Shown here piece after piece: positions 43,277 to 51,371 of a DNA stretch of 64,000 bases. Position 1 is the stretch's first letter, and each line of letters starts with the position of its first letter. The stretch is from Micromonospora avicenniae (GTDB lineage: Bacteria > Actinomycetota > Actinomycetes > Mycobacteriales > Micromonosporaceae): the NCBI RefSeq assembly GCF_900156065.1, contig NZ_FTNF01000011.1, positions 158,457 through 222,456 of the forward strand. Direction: 5' to 3'. The notes beneath the pieces were generated by a model, which was not told the origin of the DNA, did no database searches, and was given only the letters and a program-made list of their open reading frames with translations. The translations under genes were made by a program, and so were the position numbers.

Positions 43277-44553
43277 CGGCCACCACCGGCGTCGCGGGCC
43301 GCGGCGGCGAGCTGCTTCGTGGTGCGGCGGATCGCCTCGGCGGCCGGTACGCCGTCGGTCACGTCGGCGAAGAAGTCCTGCATGATCGGCCAGATGCCGA
43401 CCCCGTCGGAGCCGGTGAACGGGCCGGGCAGGCGGTCGGAGAGGTCGAAGCGCACGGTGCCGGCGGTACGCATCTCCCTGGCCAGTCGCTGGCGGAGCGG
43501 GTCGGCGTAGCCGTCGGGCTCGACGGTTACGTCCGGCGACAGGTAGCCGCCCGCGCGCAGCCAGGGCCGGAACGCGGCGGCGTCGGTGAGCCAGCGGACC
43601 AGGTCGACGCCGGCGCGGGAGCCGGCGAAGGCGACGGCCGCGTCGCCGCCCACGATGAGCGGGCCGTCGCCGGGCCGGACGCCGGGAAACCGGAACGTCG
43701 CCGGCTCCTCCGGCCCCCGCCGGAAGCTACGGGCCACCCCGTCGGCGAAGTCGCCCTCGAAGACGGTCACCGCCCGGCGGGTGTGCACCACCTGGATGAC
43801 CGACTCCTCGTACTGCGTGAGCAGGGCCCGGCGACCGCCGCCGGGGAAGGCGCCGTCGATGCTCCAGATCTCGGCGAGCCGGTCGAGGGCCTCGCGCACC
43901 GGCCGGCCCTGCCAGTCGGCGGCCGGCTCCGCGAGTGCGTCGTACCCGTCCGGTGCCACGTCGGCCAGCACGTTCTCGAACCAGTCGGTGAGCACCCAGC
44001 CGTCGGCGGCGCCGATCGCCAGTGGGGCCGGACCGTCGTCGCGGCGGGCCCGCGCGGCGAGGCGGCGGGTGAGCAGCACCAGTTCGTCCCAGGTGGCCGG
44101 CGGCTGCGGGAGCATCGACGGCAGGTGCCAGAACAGCGACTTGTGTGCCGCTTTCACCCAGACGCCGTAGCGTTGCCCGTCGTCGCCGCGGAGCAGCCCG
44201 GCGAGGCTGCCGGGAACACCGTGGCCGGGGGCCGGGTTCAGCGGGCTGAGCCAGCCCCGCCGGGCGTACTCGAGGACCAGGCCCGGGCGGGGCAGGATCG
44301 CCACGTCGGGGCTGGTCCCGGCGAGCTGCCGCGCCCGCAGGAACGCGTCGATGTCGTTGCCGGCGCTGACCACGTGCACCGGAGCGCCGTAGCCGGCCAC
44401 CACGGCGCGGAACGGAACGAGCTCCCCACCGCTCCAGACCACCGCCACCTGCACGGCCCGCCCGCCGTCGGAGCAACCGGTCGCGATCGTCGCGGTGCCG
44501 GCCGCGGCGGCCGCCAGCAGCGTACGACGGCTCACCCGCCCCGGCGCCGTCAC
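43273..44553 (-). CDS. Extracellular solute-binding lipoprotein, family 1-like
   Basis: A 426-residue binding protein. The signal combines a twin-arginine motif (SRRTLLAAAAAG) with a lipobox ATGC, so it is probably a Tat-exported lipoprotein. The mature part follows sugar-binding proteins (PDVAILPRPGLVLEYARRGWLSPLN, WVKAAHKSLFWHLPSM, PPATWDELVLLTRRL, LIVGGDAAVAFAGS). GTG 44553 overlaps the stop of the ATPase-like gene (GTGA). Ligand unknown. Confidence 0.87.
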   Translation of the reverse strand: MTAPGRVSRRTLLAAAAAGTATIATGCSDGGRAVQVAVVWSGGELVPFRAVVAGYGAPVHVVSAGNDIDAFLRARQLAGTSPDVAILPRPGLVLEYARRGWLSPLNPAPGHGVPGSLAGLLRGDDGQRYGVWVKAAHKSLFWHLPSMLPQPPATWDELVLLTRRLAARARRDDGPAPLAIGAADGWVLTDWFENVLADVAPDGYDALAEPAADWQGRPVREALDRLAEIWSIDGAFPGGGRRALLTQYEESVIQVVHTRRAVTVFEGDFADGVARSFRRGPEEPATFRFPGVRPGDGPLIVGGDAAVAFAGSRAGVDLVRWLTDAAAFRPWLRAGGYLSPDVTVEPDGYADPLRQRLAREMRTAGTVRFDLSDRLPGPFTGSDGVGIWPIMQDFFADVTDGVPAAEAIRRTTKQLAAAARDAGGGR

Positions 44554-45176
44554 CGCCGCACCGCCTCGATGGAGAGCTCCACCCGGGCCGGGATCTGCGC
44601 CAACGTGGCCGGGTCGGCCGTGCAGACGAGTACGGCCACCCCCGGTGCGTCCGCCGGGGAGAGCCGGGGCGTCAGGTCGTCGAGCCGACCGCCGTCGGCC
44701 ATCCCGCCCGGCAGGTCGACCACCAGCACCTCGGGCAGGCAGGCGGCGGCGCGGGCCAGGGCCACGCGGAACCGCTGGGCGTCGGTGAGCACGTGCGGCA
44801 GCAGGGCGAGCGTGGGCGCCAACTCCAGCCGCTCGACGACGGTGGCCGTCCAGTCCTCGGCCATCTCCCGCACCCGCTCCCGCTTGCGTTGGCCGTACTC
44901 GATGTTCCGGCGGACGGTCAGCTGCGGCAGCAGCGCCCCGCCGGCCGGCACGTAGCCGATCTGCCGGCGCGGCGGCGGCAGATCCGTGACGTCCCGCTCG
45001 CCGACCAGGATCCGCCCGTCCACCGGCGGGGCCAGCCCGACGAGGACCCGGGCGACCGCGGTGCCGACCCGGGACGGCGCGACCAGCGCGACCGTGCGGC
45101 CGGCCGGTACGTCGAGGGAGACCGGCCCGGTGCCGGGCACAGGGGTCAGCGCGCGCAGCCGTAGCGTGACTCTCAC
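44550..45176 (-). CDS. ABC ATPase-like protein lacking catalytic residues
   Basis: A 208-residue protein with the size and strand order of a sugar-importer ATPase. All key sites are altered: Walker A reads APSRVGTAV (Gly38-Thr39, no Lys-Ser/Thr pair); the signature LSGGQ reads LTDAQ (130-134); Walker B is VLVVDLPGG, with Asp154 but Leu155 in place of catalytic Glu; no switch histidine is visible. PPPRRQIGYVPAGGALLPQLTVRRNIEYG still shows the Q-loop region. It probably cannot hydrolyse ATP. GTG 45176 begins the domain; ATG 45215 is an alternative but lacks a ribosome site. First gene of the coupled operon, 87 bp after the WYL regulator. Confidence 0.85.
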   Translation of the reverse strand: MRVTLRLRALTPVPGTGPVSLDVPAGRTVALVAPSRVGTAVARVLVGLAPPVDGRILVGERDVTDLPPPRRQIGYVPAGGALLPQLTVRRNIEYGQRKRERVREMAEDWTATVVERLELAPTLALLPHVLTDAQRFRVALARAAACLPEVLVVDLPGGMADGGRLDDLTPRLSPADAPGVAVLVCTADPATLAQIPARVELSIEAVRR

Positions 45177-45208
45177 CTCCGGTGACGTCCTCGTCCCCGT
45201 ACCAGGGT

Positions 45209-45221
45209 GGCACATCGTGCC
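45209..45221. promoter_or_regulatory. Short palindrome in front of the ATPase-like gene
   Basis: GGCAC-ATC-GTGCC, a 5-bp inverted repeat with a 3-base centre in the 87-bp gap between the WYL regulator and the ATPase-like gene. It may be an operator or chance. Confidence 0.25.
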
Positions 45222-45263
45222 GGCGATCGATGCCCCGCGCCACGCTCCACGGTGGATCGGCGG

Positions 45264-46241
45264 TCAGCGCTCGTGGTACAGCCGGGCCAGCTCCGCGGCC
45301 GTCGCGGCCAACCGGTCGCGTAGCTGCGCCGGCGCGAGCACCTCGACGTCGGCGCCGAGGCGCAGCAGCTCACCGTGCGCGTGGGTGAGTGACTCGATCG
45401 GCAGTACGGCGGTCGTCCAGCCGTTCGCGTCCGGTGGCCCCGCGCTGGCGTCCACCGCCGCGACCACGACGTCGTTGGCGATCTCCCGCAGTCGGTCCCG
45501 GCCGCCGGGGGAGAGCCGCACGGTCGCCTCGTCCTGGTGCAGGCGCGCCCGGAACTCCCGTACGTGCGCGCGCCACCAGGCCGGCAGGTCGAAGTCGGCG
45601 GGCCGGTCGAACCCCTCGTCGAGCGGGGTGAGCGCGAGGATCTGGTTGACCCGGTACGTGGCCGGTTCGACCCGCCCCGGCCGAGCGGCGACCACATACC
45701 AGCGGCCGCCCTTGAGCACCAGCCCGTACGGTTCGAGTACCCGGGTCACCTCGCCGGTCCAGCTGCGGTAGCGAACCTCGACGCGCCGCTGCCGCCAGAC
45801 CGCGTCCGCAGTGGACGCCAGGTGCGGTGACGGGTCACCGTCGGCGTACCAGTTGGGAGTGTCGAGGTGGAAGCGCTGCTGGAGCAGGGTGGCGCGCTCA
45901 CGCAGCGGGGGCGGCAACGCGGCGTGCAGCTTGAGTTGGAGCGCGGCCACCACCGCGCCGTCGCCCAGCTCGTCGGCCGGTCCGGGCAGCCCGGTCAGGA
46001 AGAGCCGGTCCGCTTCCTCGGCGGTCAGCCCGGTCAACCGGGTCCGCCAGCCGTCGATCAGCTGGTAGCCGCCGGCGTGCCCGGCCTCGCCGTAGAGCGG
46101 GATGCCGGCGGCGTGCAGCGACTCCACGTCCCGGTAGATGGTCCGGGTGGAGACCTCCAGCCGCTCGGCGAGCTGCGTGGCGGTCATCCGGCCGTGCGCC
46201 TGCAGGAGCAGCAGGACGGAGAGGAGTCGACTGGCCCGCAT
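45264..46241 (-). CDS. HTH-WYL (YafY-type) transcriptional regulator
   Basis: A 325-residue regulator. An N-terminal HTH_11 (MRASRLLSVLLLLQAHGRMTATQLAERLEVSTRTIYRDVESL), a central WYL domain (VEVRYRSW..RVLEPYGLVLKGGRWYVVAARPG..TYRVNQILAL) and a WCX extension are present. TACTGT 7 bases before the ATG makes it leaderless, and that -10 box is inside the palindrome at 46244-46264, implying autoregulation. It is divergent from the 46286 gene and lies upstream of, and co-directional with, the degenerate ABC/STAND operon. Confidence 0.93.
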   Translation of the reverse strand: MRASRLLSVLLLLQAHGRMTATQLAERLEVSTRTIYRDVESLHAAGIPLYGEAGHAGGYQLIDGWRTRLTGLTAEEADRLFLTGLPGPADELGDGAVVAALQLKLHAALPPPLRERATLLQQRFHLDTPNWYADGDPSPHLASTADAVWRQRRVEVRYRSWTGEVTRVLEPYGLVLKGGRWYVVAARPGRVEPATYRVNQILALTPLDEGFDRPADFDLPAWWRAHVREFRARLHQDEATVRLSPGGRDRLREIANDVVVAAVDASAGPPDANGWTTAVLPIESLTHAHGELLRLGADVEVLAPAQLRDRLAATAAELARLYHER

Positions 46242-46243
46242 TC

Positions 46244-46264
46244 CACTGACAGTAGATGTCAGTG
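46244..46264. promoter_or_regulatory. WYL-regulator operator: perfect inverted repeat over two divergent promoters
   Basis: Arms CACTGACA (46244-46251) and TGTCAGTG (46257-46264) around the centre GTAGA. The left arm and centre contain the -10 box (TACTGT, reverse strand) of the regulator gene. The right part lies at about -35 for the leaderless gene at 46286, whose -10 is TACCGT at 46274-46279. Confidence 0.7.
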
Positions 46265-46285
46265 AAGCGTCCGTACCGTCCCGGC

Positions 46286-46759
46286 ATGGCATTTCGCGAC
46301 AAGGACCTGCGGGTGCCGGGACCGATCACGGTCGCCGGCCGGCAGTTCAAGCGCTACCACATCGACCAGCCCGAGCGACCCATCGAACCGGAGGTGGAGA
46401 AGGCCGCGTACGAGGTGCTGCCGAGCCTCGTCCCGGACCCCGACGGCACCCCACCCGCCGGCTGGGTCGTGCTGCACCGGGGCGCGGACACCGGAGCCTA
46501 CCTGCTGGCGTACTGCTGGACGTGGGACAACGTGATCGAGGTACGTATCGCCGTGGCCGGGCAGCCGGTGCTGGGCTGCCCGGACGAGGACCCGAGCCAC
46601 TTCGTGGCGCTGAACCGGCCCGGGGTGGGCTGCGTCTGGGAGCTGGGCGTGCTGGAACACGAGCGGGCCGCGTGGATCCGGCACGTGCTCGCGCCGGAGT
46701 CGCCGGACGTCAAGGCGTACCTGGCGGACACGCGCGCCGAGGGGCCGGTGGGCGTCTGA
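46286..46759 (+). CDS. Conserved hypothetical protein
   Basis: A 157-residue soluble protein (GRQFKRYHIDQPERPIEPEVEKAAYEVLPSLVP..GWVVLHRGADTGAYLLAYCWTWDNVIEVRIAVAGQP). I do not know a characterised family. Start ATG 46286 is set by TACCGT 6 bases upstream (leaderless). It is first of a two-gene unit with the next gene (TGATG overlap) and is probably controlled by the divergent WYL regulator. Confidence 0.8.
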   Translation: MAFRDKDLRVPGPITVAGRQFKRYHIDQPERPIEPEVEKAAYEVLPSLVPDPDGTPPAGWVVLHRGADTGAYLLAYCWTWDNVIEVRIAVAGQPVLGCPDEDPSHFVALNRPGVGCVWELGVLEHERAAWIRHVLAPESPDVKAYLADTRAEGPVGV

Positions 46760-47226
46760 TGGGCGACTTCGACTTCTTCATCGGTAGCTGGGACGTGGCG
46801 AACCGGCGGCTGACCAAGCGACACGTCGGCAGCGGCGACTGGGACGAGTTCCCTGGGTTCAGCGTCGCCGGGACGTTCTTCGGCGGCGCCGGCAGCTTCG
46901 ACGAGATCACCTTTCCGACGAAGGGCTTCTCCGGGGCCACCGTGCGGATCTTCGACCCGGCGGCCGGCACCTGGGCGATCTACTGGATGAACAGCGGACG
47001 CGGAGTGCTGGAACTGCCGCCGGTGGTCGGCCGCTTCGTAGCCGGGGTGGGCACCTTCTACGCCGACGACCTCGACGAGGGGCGTCCGGTCCGCTGCCGG
47101 TTCATCTGGTCCGGGATCACCGCCACCTCGTGCCGCTGGGAGCAGGCGTTCTCCACCGACGGCGAGCGCACCTGGGAGACCAACTGGATCATGGATTTCA
47201 CCCGAGCGTCGGCCGGGTCGAGGTAG
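46759..47226 (+). CDS. DUF1579-like (lipocalin-like) protein
   Basis: A 155-residue beta-rich protein (FDFFIGSWDVANRRLTKRHVGSGDWDEFPGFSVAGTFFGGAGSFDEI, later TWAIYWMNSGRGVLELPPVVGRF and WETNWIMDF). The pattern fits the DUF1579 family, thought to have a lipocalin-like barrel. The ATG overlaps the preceding stop. Role unknown, likely linked to its operon partner. Confidence 0.8.
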   Translation: MGDFDFFIGSWDVANRRLTKRHVGSGDWDEFPGFSVAGTFFGGAGSFDEITFPTKGFSGATVRIFDPAAGTWAIYWMNSGRGVLELPPVVGRFVAGVGTFYADDLDEGRPVRCRFIWSGITATSCRWEQAFSTDGERTWETNWIMDFTRASAGSR

Positions 47227-47227
47227 C

Positions 47228-47890
47228 TCAATCCGCTGGGGGAGTGGTGTCGCGGTAGATCGTGGACAGCCACACGTCGAGCAGTACGTCCACCACGTCG
47301 GGCTCGGCCACGGCAGGTCCGTCGCCGGCGAGGGTGGCATGCATGACCCGCTCGTTCATCGAGTTCAACGCGATCGCCAGGTCCCGGGCGGGCAACCCGT
47401 CCGGGGCCGCGCCGCGCCGCCGCTCGGCCTCGATGGCCGTCTGCGTGCACCGCACCCAGCGTTCCAGCACCGCCGCCCACAGTTCGCGTACCTCGGCGTT
47501 GGCGCCGCGCGCCTGGGCGCACGCCAGCACCACGGCCTTGTGCGCGCGGAACGTGTCGTGGAACCGGCCGATCAGGTCGCGCCAGCGGGACCGCGGGTCG
47601 TCGGCCATCCGGTCGAGCGTGTCGCCGGCCGCCGCGTCGGCCTCGGCGGTGACCCGGTCCAGCAGGGTCAGCAGCACCGCGTCCTTGGACGGGAAGTAGA
47701 AGTAGAAGGCGGGACGGGAGATACCCGCTCCGCGGGCCAGGTCGTCGATGGAGATCTCGGCGAACGGCCGCTCGGTCATCAGCCGTTCCGCGGTGGCGAG
47801 TATCGCCAGCTCACGCTGGTCGCCGGAGCGGCGGCCGGCGCGCCGACCGCGCGTGGCGGTGTTCCCGGCGGCGGCGCGGGCGGTCGTCAT
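47228..47890 (-). CDS. TetR-family repressor, EthR-like
   Basis: A 220-residue TetR regulator. The HTH is clear (AILATAERLMTERPFAEISIDDLARGAGISRPAFYFYFPSKDAVLLTLLD), and the divergent position next to an EthA-like monooxygenase matches the mycobacterial ethR-ethA arrangement. TAGCAT 8 bases before the ATG indicates a leaderless start. The tandem operators at 47912-47946 lie directly in front. Its stop nearly touches the convergent DUF1579 gene (1 bp apart). Confidence 0.92.
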   Translation of the reverse strand: MTTARAAAGNTATRGRRAGRRSGDQRELAILATAERLMTERPFAEISIDDLARGAGISRPAFYFYFPSKDAVLLTLLDRVTAEADAAAGDTLDRMADDPRSRWRDLIGRFHDTFRAHKAVVLACAQARGANAEVRELWAAVLERWVRCTQTAIEAERRRGAAPDGLPARDLAIALNSMNERVMHATLAGDGPAVAEPDVVDVLLDVWLSTIYRDTTPPAD

Positions 47891-47911
47891 GGTCGTCGAT
47901 GCTATCGCGTT

Positions 47912-47946
47912 TCGACAGGGTGTCGAGATTGTTGACAGAGTGTTGA
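47912..47946. promoter_or_regulatory. Tandem EthR-type operators in the ethR/ethA-like divergon
   Basis: Two 15-bp sites, TCGACA-GGG-TGTCGA (47912-47926, perfect) and TTGACA-GAG-TGTTGA (47932-47946, near-perfect), lie exactly 20 bp apart. TGTCGA/TTGAC half-sites are also those of the mycobacterial ethR operator. Confidence 0.75.
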
Positions 47947-48000
47947 CCGGCGTCGACGATGGTGGATAGGGACCGGTCCACCGCCACCCGGGGAGCTGCC

Positions 48001-49485
48001 TTGGCCCGCGATCACGTCGACGTGCTCATCGTCGGCGCCGGGCTGTCCGGCGTCGGTGCCGCCTGCCACCTGCGACGCAACTGTCCGGACAAGACGTACG
48101 CGTTGCTGGAGTCCCGTGACGCCATCGGCGGCACCTGGGACCTGTTCCGGTACCCGGGCGTCCGGTCCGACTCGGACATGTTCACGCTCGGCTACTCCTT
48201 CAAACCCTGGACGAACCCGAAGTCGATAGCCGACGGCGACTCCATCCGCGAGTACGTCCGCGACACCGCCCGCGAGTACGACGTCGAGCGGCACATCCGT
48301 TTCCGGCACCGGGTGGTCAGCGCCGAGTGGGACAGCGTCACGGCGCGCTGGACCGTACGGGCCCACCGCGACGACACCGGCGAGACCGTCGAGTTGACCT
48401 GCGGGTTCCTGCACGTCTGCGCCGGCTACTACCGCTACGACGCCGGCTACACGCCGCGGCTGCCTGGCGTCGAGCGGTACACCGGGCGACTCGTCCATCC
48501 GCAACAGTGGCCGGCCGACCTCGACCACGCCGGCCGACGGGTCGTCGTGATCGGTAGCGGCGCCACCGCAGTCACCCTCATACCGGCGATGGCCGACCGG
48601 GCCGAGCACGTGACGATGCTCCAGCGCTCACCGACGTACATCCTCGCGCTGCCCTCGCGTGACGCGCTCGCCGACGCGCTGCGGCGGTGGCTGCCGGCGA
48701 AGGCCGTCCACCCGGTGGTCCGCTGGAAGAACGTCCTGCTCGCCACCGCCAACTTCCAGCTCAGCCGACGGGCCCCCGGCCTGATGAAGCGGGTGTTGCG
48801 GCGGTCCGCGCGGAGTCACCTGCCGGCCGGGTACGACGTCGAGCGGCACTTCTCACCCCGCTACGACCCGTGGGACCAGCGGCTGTGCATCGTGCCCGAC
48901 GGCGACTTCTTCGCCGCCGTCCGAGCCGGCCGCGCCTCGGTGGTCACCGGCACCATCGACACGTTCACCGAACACGGGATCCGGCTGGCCTCCGGGGAGG
49001 AGCTGCCCGCCGACATCGTGGTCACGGCCACCGGGCTGAACCTGCTCGCCCTCGGCGGCATGACGGTGCGGGTGGACGGCGTGCAGGTCGACCTCGCGCG
49101 AACCGTCGCCTACAAGGGCATGATGCTCTCCGCGGTGCCGAACCTCGCCATGACCATCGGCTACACCAACGCCTCCTGGACCCTGAAGGCCGATCTGGTG
49201 GCCACCTACGTCTGCCGGCTGCTGAGGCACCTGGACCGCACCGGCCAGCAGATCGTCACGCCGCAACCGCCGCCGGACGACGACCGGGTGCCGCTGATCG
49301 ACCTGCGCTCCGGGTACGTGCTGCGTAGCCTGGACGCGTTGCCCAAGCAGGGCCGATCCGCGCCCTGGCGGCTGCACCAGAACTATCCCCGCGACGTGCT
49401 GCTGCTGCGGCACGGCCGGCTCGCCGACGAAGGCGTGCGGTTCTCCCGCGCGGGCAGTCCGGAGAGGAGCGCGACGCGTGCGTAG
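48001..49485 (+). CDS. Flavin-containing Baeyer-Villiger monooxygenase, EthA-like
   Basis: A 494-residue FAD/NADPH monooxygenase inserting oxygen next to ketones (EthA also activates thioamide drugs in mycobacteria). Seen: GAGLSGVGAACHL (FAD), GGTWDLFRYPGVRSDSDMFTLGY, the FxGxxxHxxxWP-type region at YTGRLVHPQQWP, and VVIGSGATAVTLIPAMA (NADPH). TTG 48001 is chosen: GGGGAG lies just upstream and the protein then begins ARDHVDVLIVGAG like EthA; ATG 47959 would fall inside the promoter. First gene of an operon with an SDR and a hydrolase. Confidence 0.93.
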   Translation: MARDHVDVLIVGAGLSGVGAACHLRRNCPDKTYALLESRDAIGGTWDLFRYPGVRSDSDMFTLGYSFKPWTNPKSIADGDSIREYVRDTAREYDVERHIRFRHRVVSAEWDSVTARWTVRAHRDDTGETVELTCGFLHVCAGYYRYDAGYTPRLPGVERYTGRLVHPQQWPADLDHAGRRVVVIGSGATAVTLIPAMADRAEHVTMLQRSPTYILALPSRDALADALRRWLPAKAVHPVVRWKNVLLATANFQLSRRAPGLMKRVLRRSARSHLPAGYDVERHFSPRYDPWDQRLCIVPDGDFFAAVRAGRASVVTGTIDTFTEHGIRLASGEELPADIVVTATGLNLLALGGMTVRVDGVQVDLARTVAYKGMMLSAVPNLAMTIGYTNASWTLKADLVATYVCRLLRHLDRTGQQIVTPQPPPDDDRVPLIDLRSGYVLRSLDALPKQGRSAPWRLHQNYPRDVLLLRHGRLADEGVRFSRAGSPERSATRA

Positions 49486-50416
49486 CTTCGACTTCACAGC
49501 GGGCACGGCCGTGCTCACCGGCGCGGCGAGCGGTATCGGTGCGGCGCTGGCCCACGGGCTGGCCCGGCGCGGCAGCCATCTCGTCCTGCTGGACCGGGAC
49601 GCCGCACGCCTCGACGGCGTGGTCGCCGCCCTGGGCGCCGCCCACCCCGACCTGCCGATCGACACCCACGTGGTCGACCTGGCCGACGGCGCGGCCACCG
49701 CCCGGACCGCCGCCGAGATCCGGGAACGGCACCCCCGGATCCGGCTGCTGATCAACAACGCCGGGGTCGCCCTCGGCGGCCGGTTCGACCAGGTGACCCT
49801 GGAGGAGTTCAGCTGGGTCGTCGACATCAACTTCCGGGCCGTGGTGCAGCTGACCCACCAGCTGCTGCCCGCGCTCAAGGCCGAACCCGGCGCGCACCTG
49901 GTGAACGTCTCCAGCCTCTTCGGCCTGATCGCTCCCGCCGGGCAGGCGGCGTACTCGGCGAGCAAGTTCGCCGTCCGCGGGTTCACCGAGGCGCTGCGCC
50001 ACGAGCTCGCCGACGACGGCATCGGCGTCACCTGCGTCCACCCCGGCGGGATCAACACCCGCATCGCCGCCAACGCCCGCGTCGGCAGCGGCGTGGCCAT
50101 CCAGGAGTACGAACAGGGCCGGCGCCGGTTCGAGAAGCTGCTCACCATCCCGCCAGCCACCGCCGCCGAGGTGATCCTGCGTGCCGTGGCCCGCCGTCGC
50201 GGCCGGGTGCTGATCGGCTGGTCCGCGAAGCTGCCGGACCTGCTGGCCCGGGTCACGCCCGCCTCGTACGGCCGGATCCTCGCCCTCGGCGTCAACCACG
50301 GCGGCGCGTCGGCTCGGCCGAGCGCGTCACCGTCCCCCACGTCACCGGCGTCTGGTGTGCCCGCCCAGCGCCGCGCTGAGCAGTCTGCGGGCGAGAACGT
50401 GAGGGAGGCGACATGA
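49478..50416 (+). CDS. SDR-family oxidoreductase
   Basis: A 312-residue classical SDR: LTGAASGIGAALA, LINNAGVAL, NVSSLFG, and YSASKFAVRGF (Tyr-x-x-x-Lys). A 50-residue Ser/Pro-rich tail follows. The GTG overlaps the monooxygenase by 8 bases, with GAGAGGAG upstream. Next to a Baeyer-Villiger enzyme it could oxidise an alcohol to the ketone substrate. Confidence 0.93.
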   Translation: MRSFDFTAGTAVLTGAASGIGAALAHGLARRGSHLVLLDRDAARLDGVVAALGAAHPDLPIDTHVVDLADGAATARTAAEIRERHPRIRLLINNAGVALGGRFDQVTLEEFSWVVDINFRAVVQLTHQLLPALKAEPGAHLVNVSSLFGLIAPAGQAAYSASKFAVRGFTEALRHELADDGIGVTCVHPGGINTRIAANARVGSGVAIQEYEQGRRRFEKLLTIPPATAAEVILRAVARRRGRVLIGWSAKLPDLLARVTPASYGRILALGVNHGGASARPSASPSPTSPASGVPAQRRAEQSAGENVREAT

Positions 50417-51273
50417 CCTCGGCAGAGCGGCCGCGGCACGTCACCGTCGCCGGTCGGCGGGTACGGCACCGCATCGACGGTGCCGGCGAGCCGGTGGTGC
50501 TGCTGCACGGCATCGGCCGCAGCATGCGCGACTTCGCCGAGCAGCACGAGTTGCTCGCCGAGCGGTTCCGGGTGCACAGCGTCGACCTTCCCGGCCACGG
50601 CGGATCACTACCGATGGTGGACCCGTGCAACCTGCCGTCGCTGGCCCGGTTCGTCGGCCGGTACCTCGACGCGGTGGGCGTGCACCGGCCGGCGCACCTC
50701 GTCGGCAACTCCCTCGGCGGCGCGATCGCCATGCAGCTCGCCGTCACCGAACGGCACCGGGTCGCGAGCCTCGCGCTGGCCGGCAGCGCCGGCTTCGGCC
50801 GGGAGGTGACCCTCGCGCTGCGGTTGCTCACGGTGCGCCCGCTCGGCCGGCTGTTGCTGCTCCCGAGCCGGGCGGCCGTCCGACGGACGGAGCTGGCGCT
50901 CTTCCACGACCCGGCCTTCGCGACCGCGGAACGGATCGCGCACGCCCTGGCGATCGCCCGCCTGCCGTACACCGGGCGGGTGATGATCGAGATCGCCCGC
51001 AACCTCGGCAAGTTCCAGGGCGTCCGCGCTCAGTGGCGGGAGCAACTGCTCGCCAGGATGGCCGACCTGGACGTGCCGACGCTGGTGGTCTGGGGTGAGC
51101 GTGACCTCATCCTGCCGGCGACCCATCTCGAGGCCGCCCGCGCCGCCCTGCCGAAGGCCCGTACCCACCTCTTCCGTGACTGCGGGCACCTGCCGCAGGT
51201 CGAGCGGGCCGACGAGTTCCACCGGCTCCTGCTCAGCTTCTGGGGAGTGCCCGTGCCCGCCGGCGGACGGTGA
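50413..51273 (+). CDS. Alpha/beta hydrolase (esterase-like)
   Basis: A 286-residue hydrolase: LLHGIGRSMRDF (oxyanion), VGNSLGGAIA (nucleophile Ser), VWGERDLILP (Asp) and RDCGHLPQVE (His). ATG overlaps the SDR stop (ATGA), with GGGAGG before it. In this operon it would cleave the ester or lactone made by the monooxygenase. Behind the stop lies a 12-bp CGCCGCCGGGTC repeat of little over two copies (51275-51308). Confidence 0.92.
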   Translation: MTSAERPRHVTVAGRRVRHRIDGAGEPVVLLHGIGRSMRDFAEQHELLAERFRVHSVDLPGHGGSLPMVDPCNLPSLARFVGRYLDAVGVHRPAHLVGNSLGGAIAMQLAVTERHRVASLALAGSAGFGREVTLALRLLTVRPLGRLLLLPSRAAVRRTELALFHDPAFATAERIAHALAIARLPYTGRVMIEIARNLGKFQGVRAQWREQLLARMADLDVPTLVVWGERDLILPATHLEAARAALPKARTHLFRDCGHLPQVERADEFHRLLLSFWGVPVPAGGR

Positions 51274-51371
51274 CCGCCGCCGGGTCCGCCGCCGGGTCCG
51301 CCGCCGCGCCGACCCCGGGCCGCTGAACGGTCAGAGGGTTGCAGTGGGGCACGCCCATCTCGAGCACCCTC

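Noticed and set aside
41520..43286. N-terminal half of the long frame that ends in the STAND gene
   Set aside because: It overlaps the permease out of frame and has Arg/Gly-rich nonsense; the STAND gene starts at GTG 41519, overlapping the permease stop.
45725..45745. GGTTCGAGTACC resembling a tRNA T-arm
   Set aside because: It is inside the WYL coding sequence and has no acceptor or anticodon arms around it.
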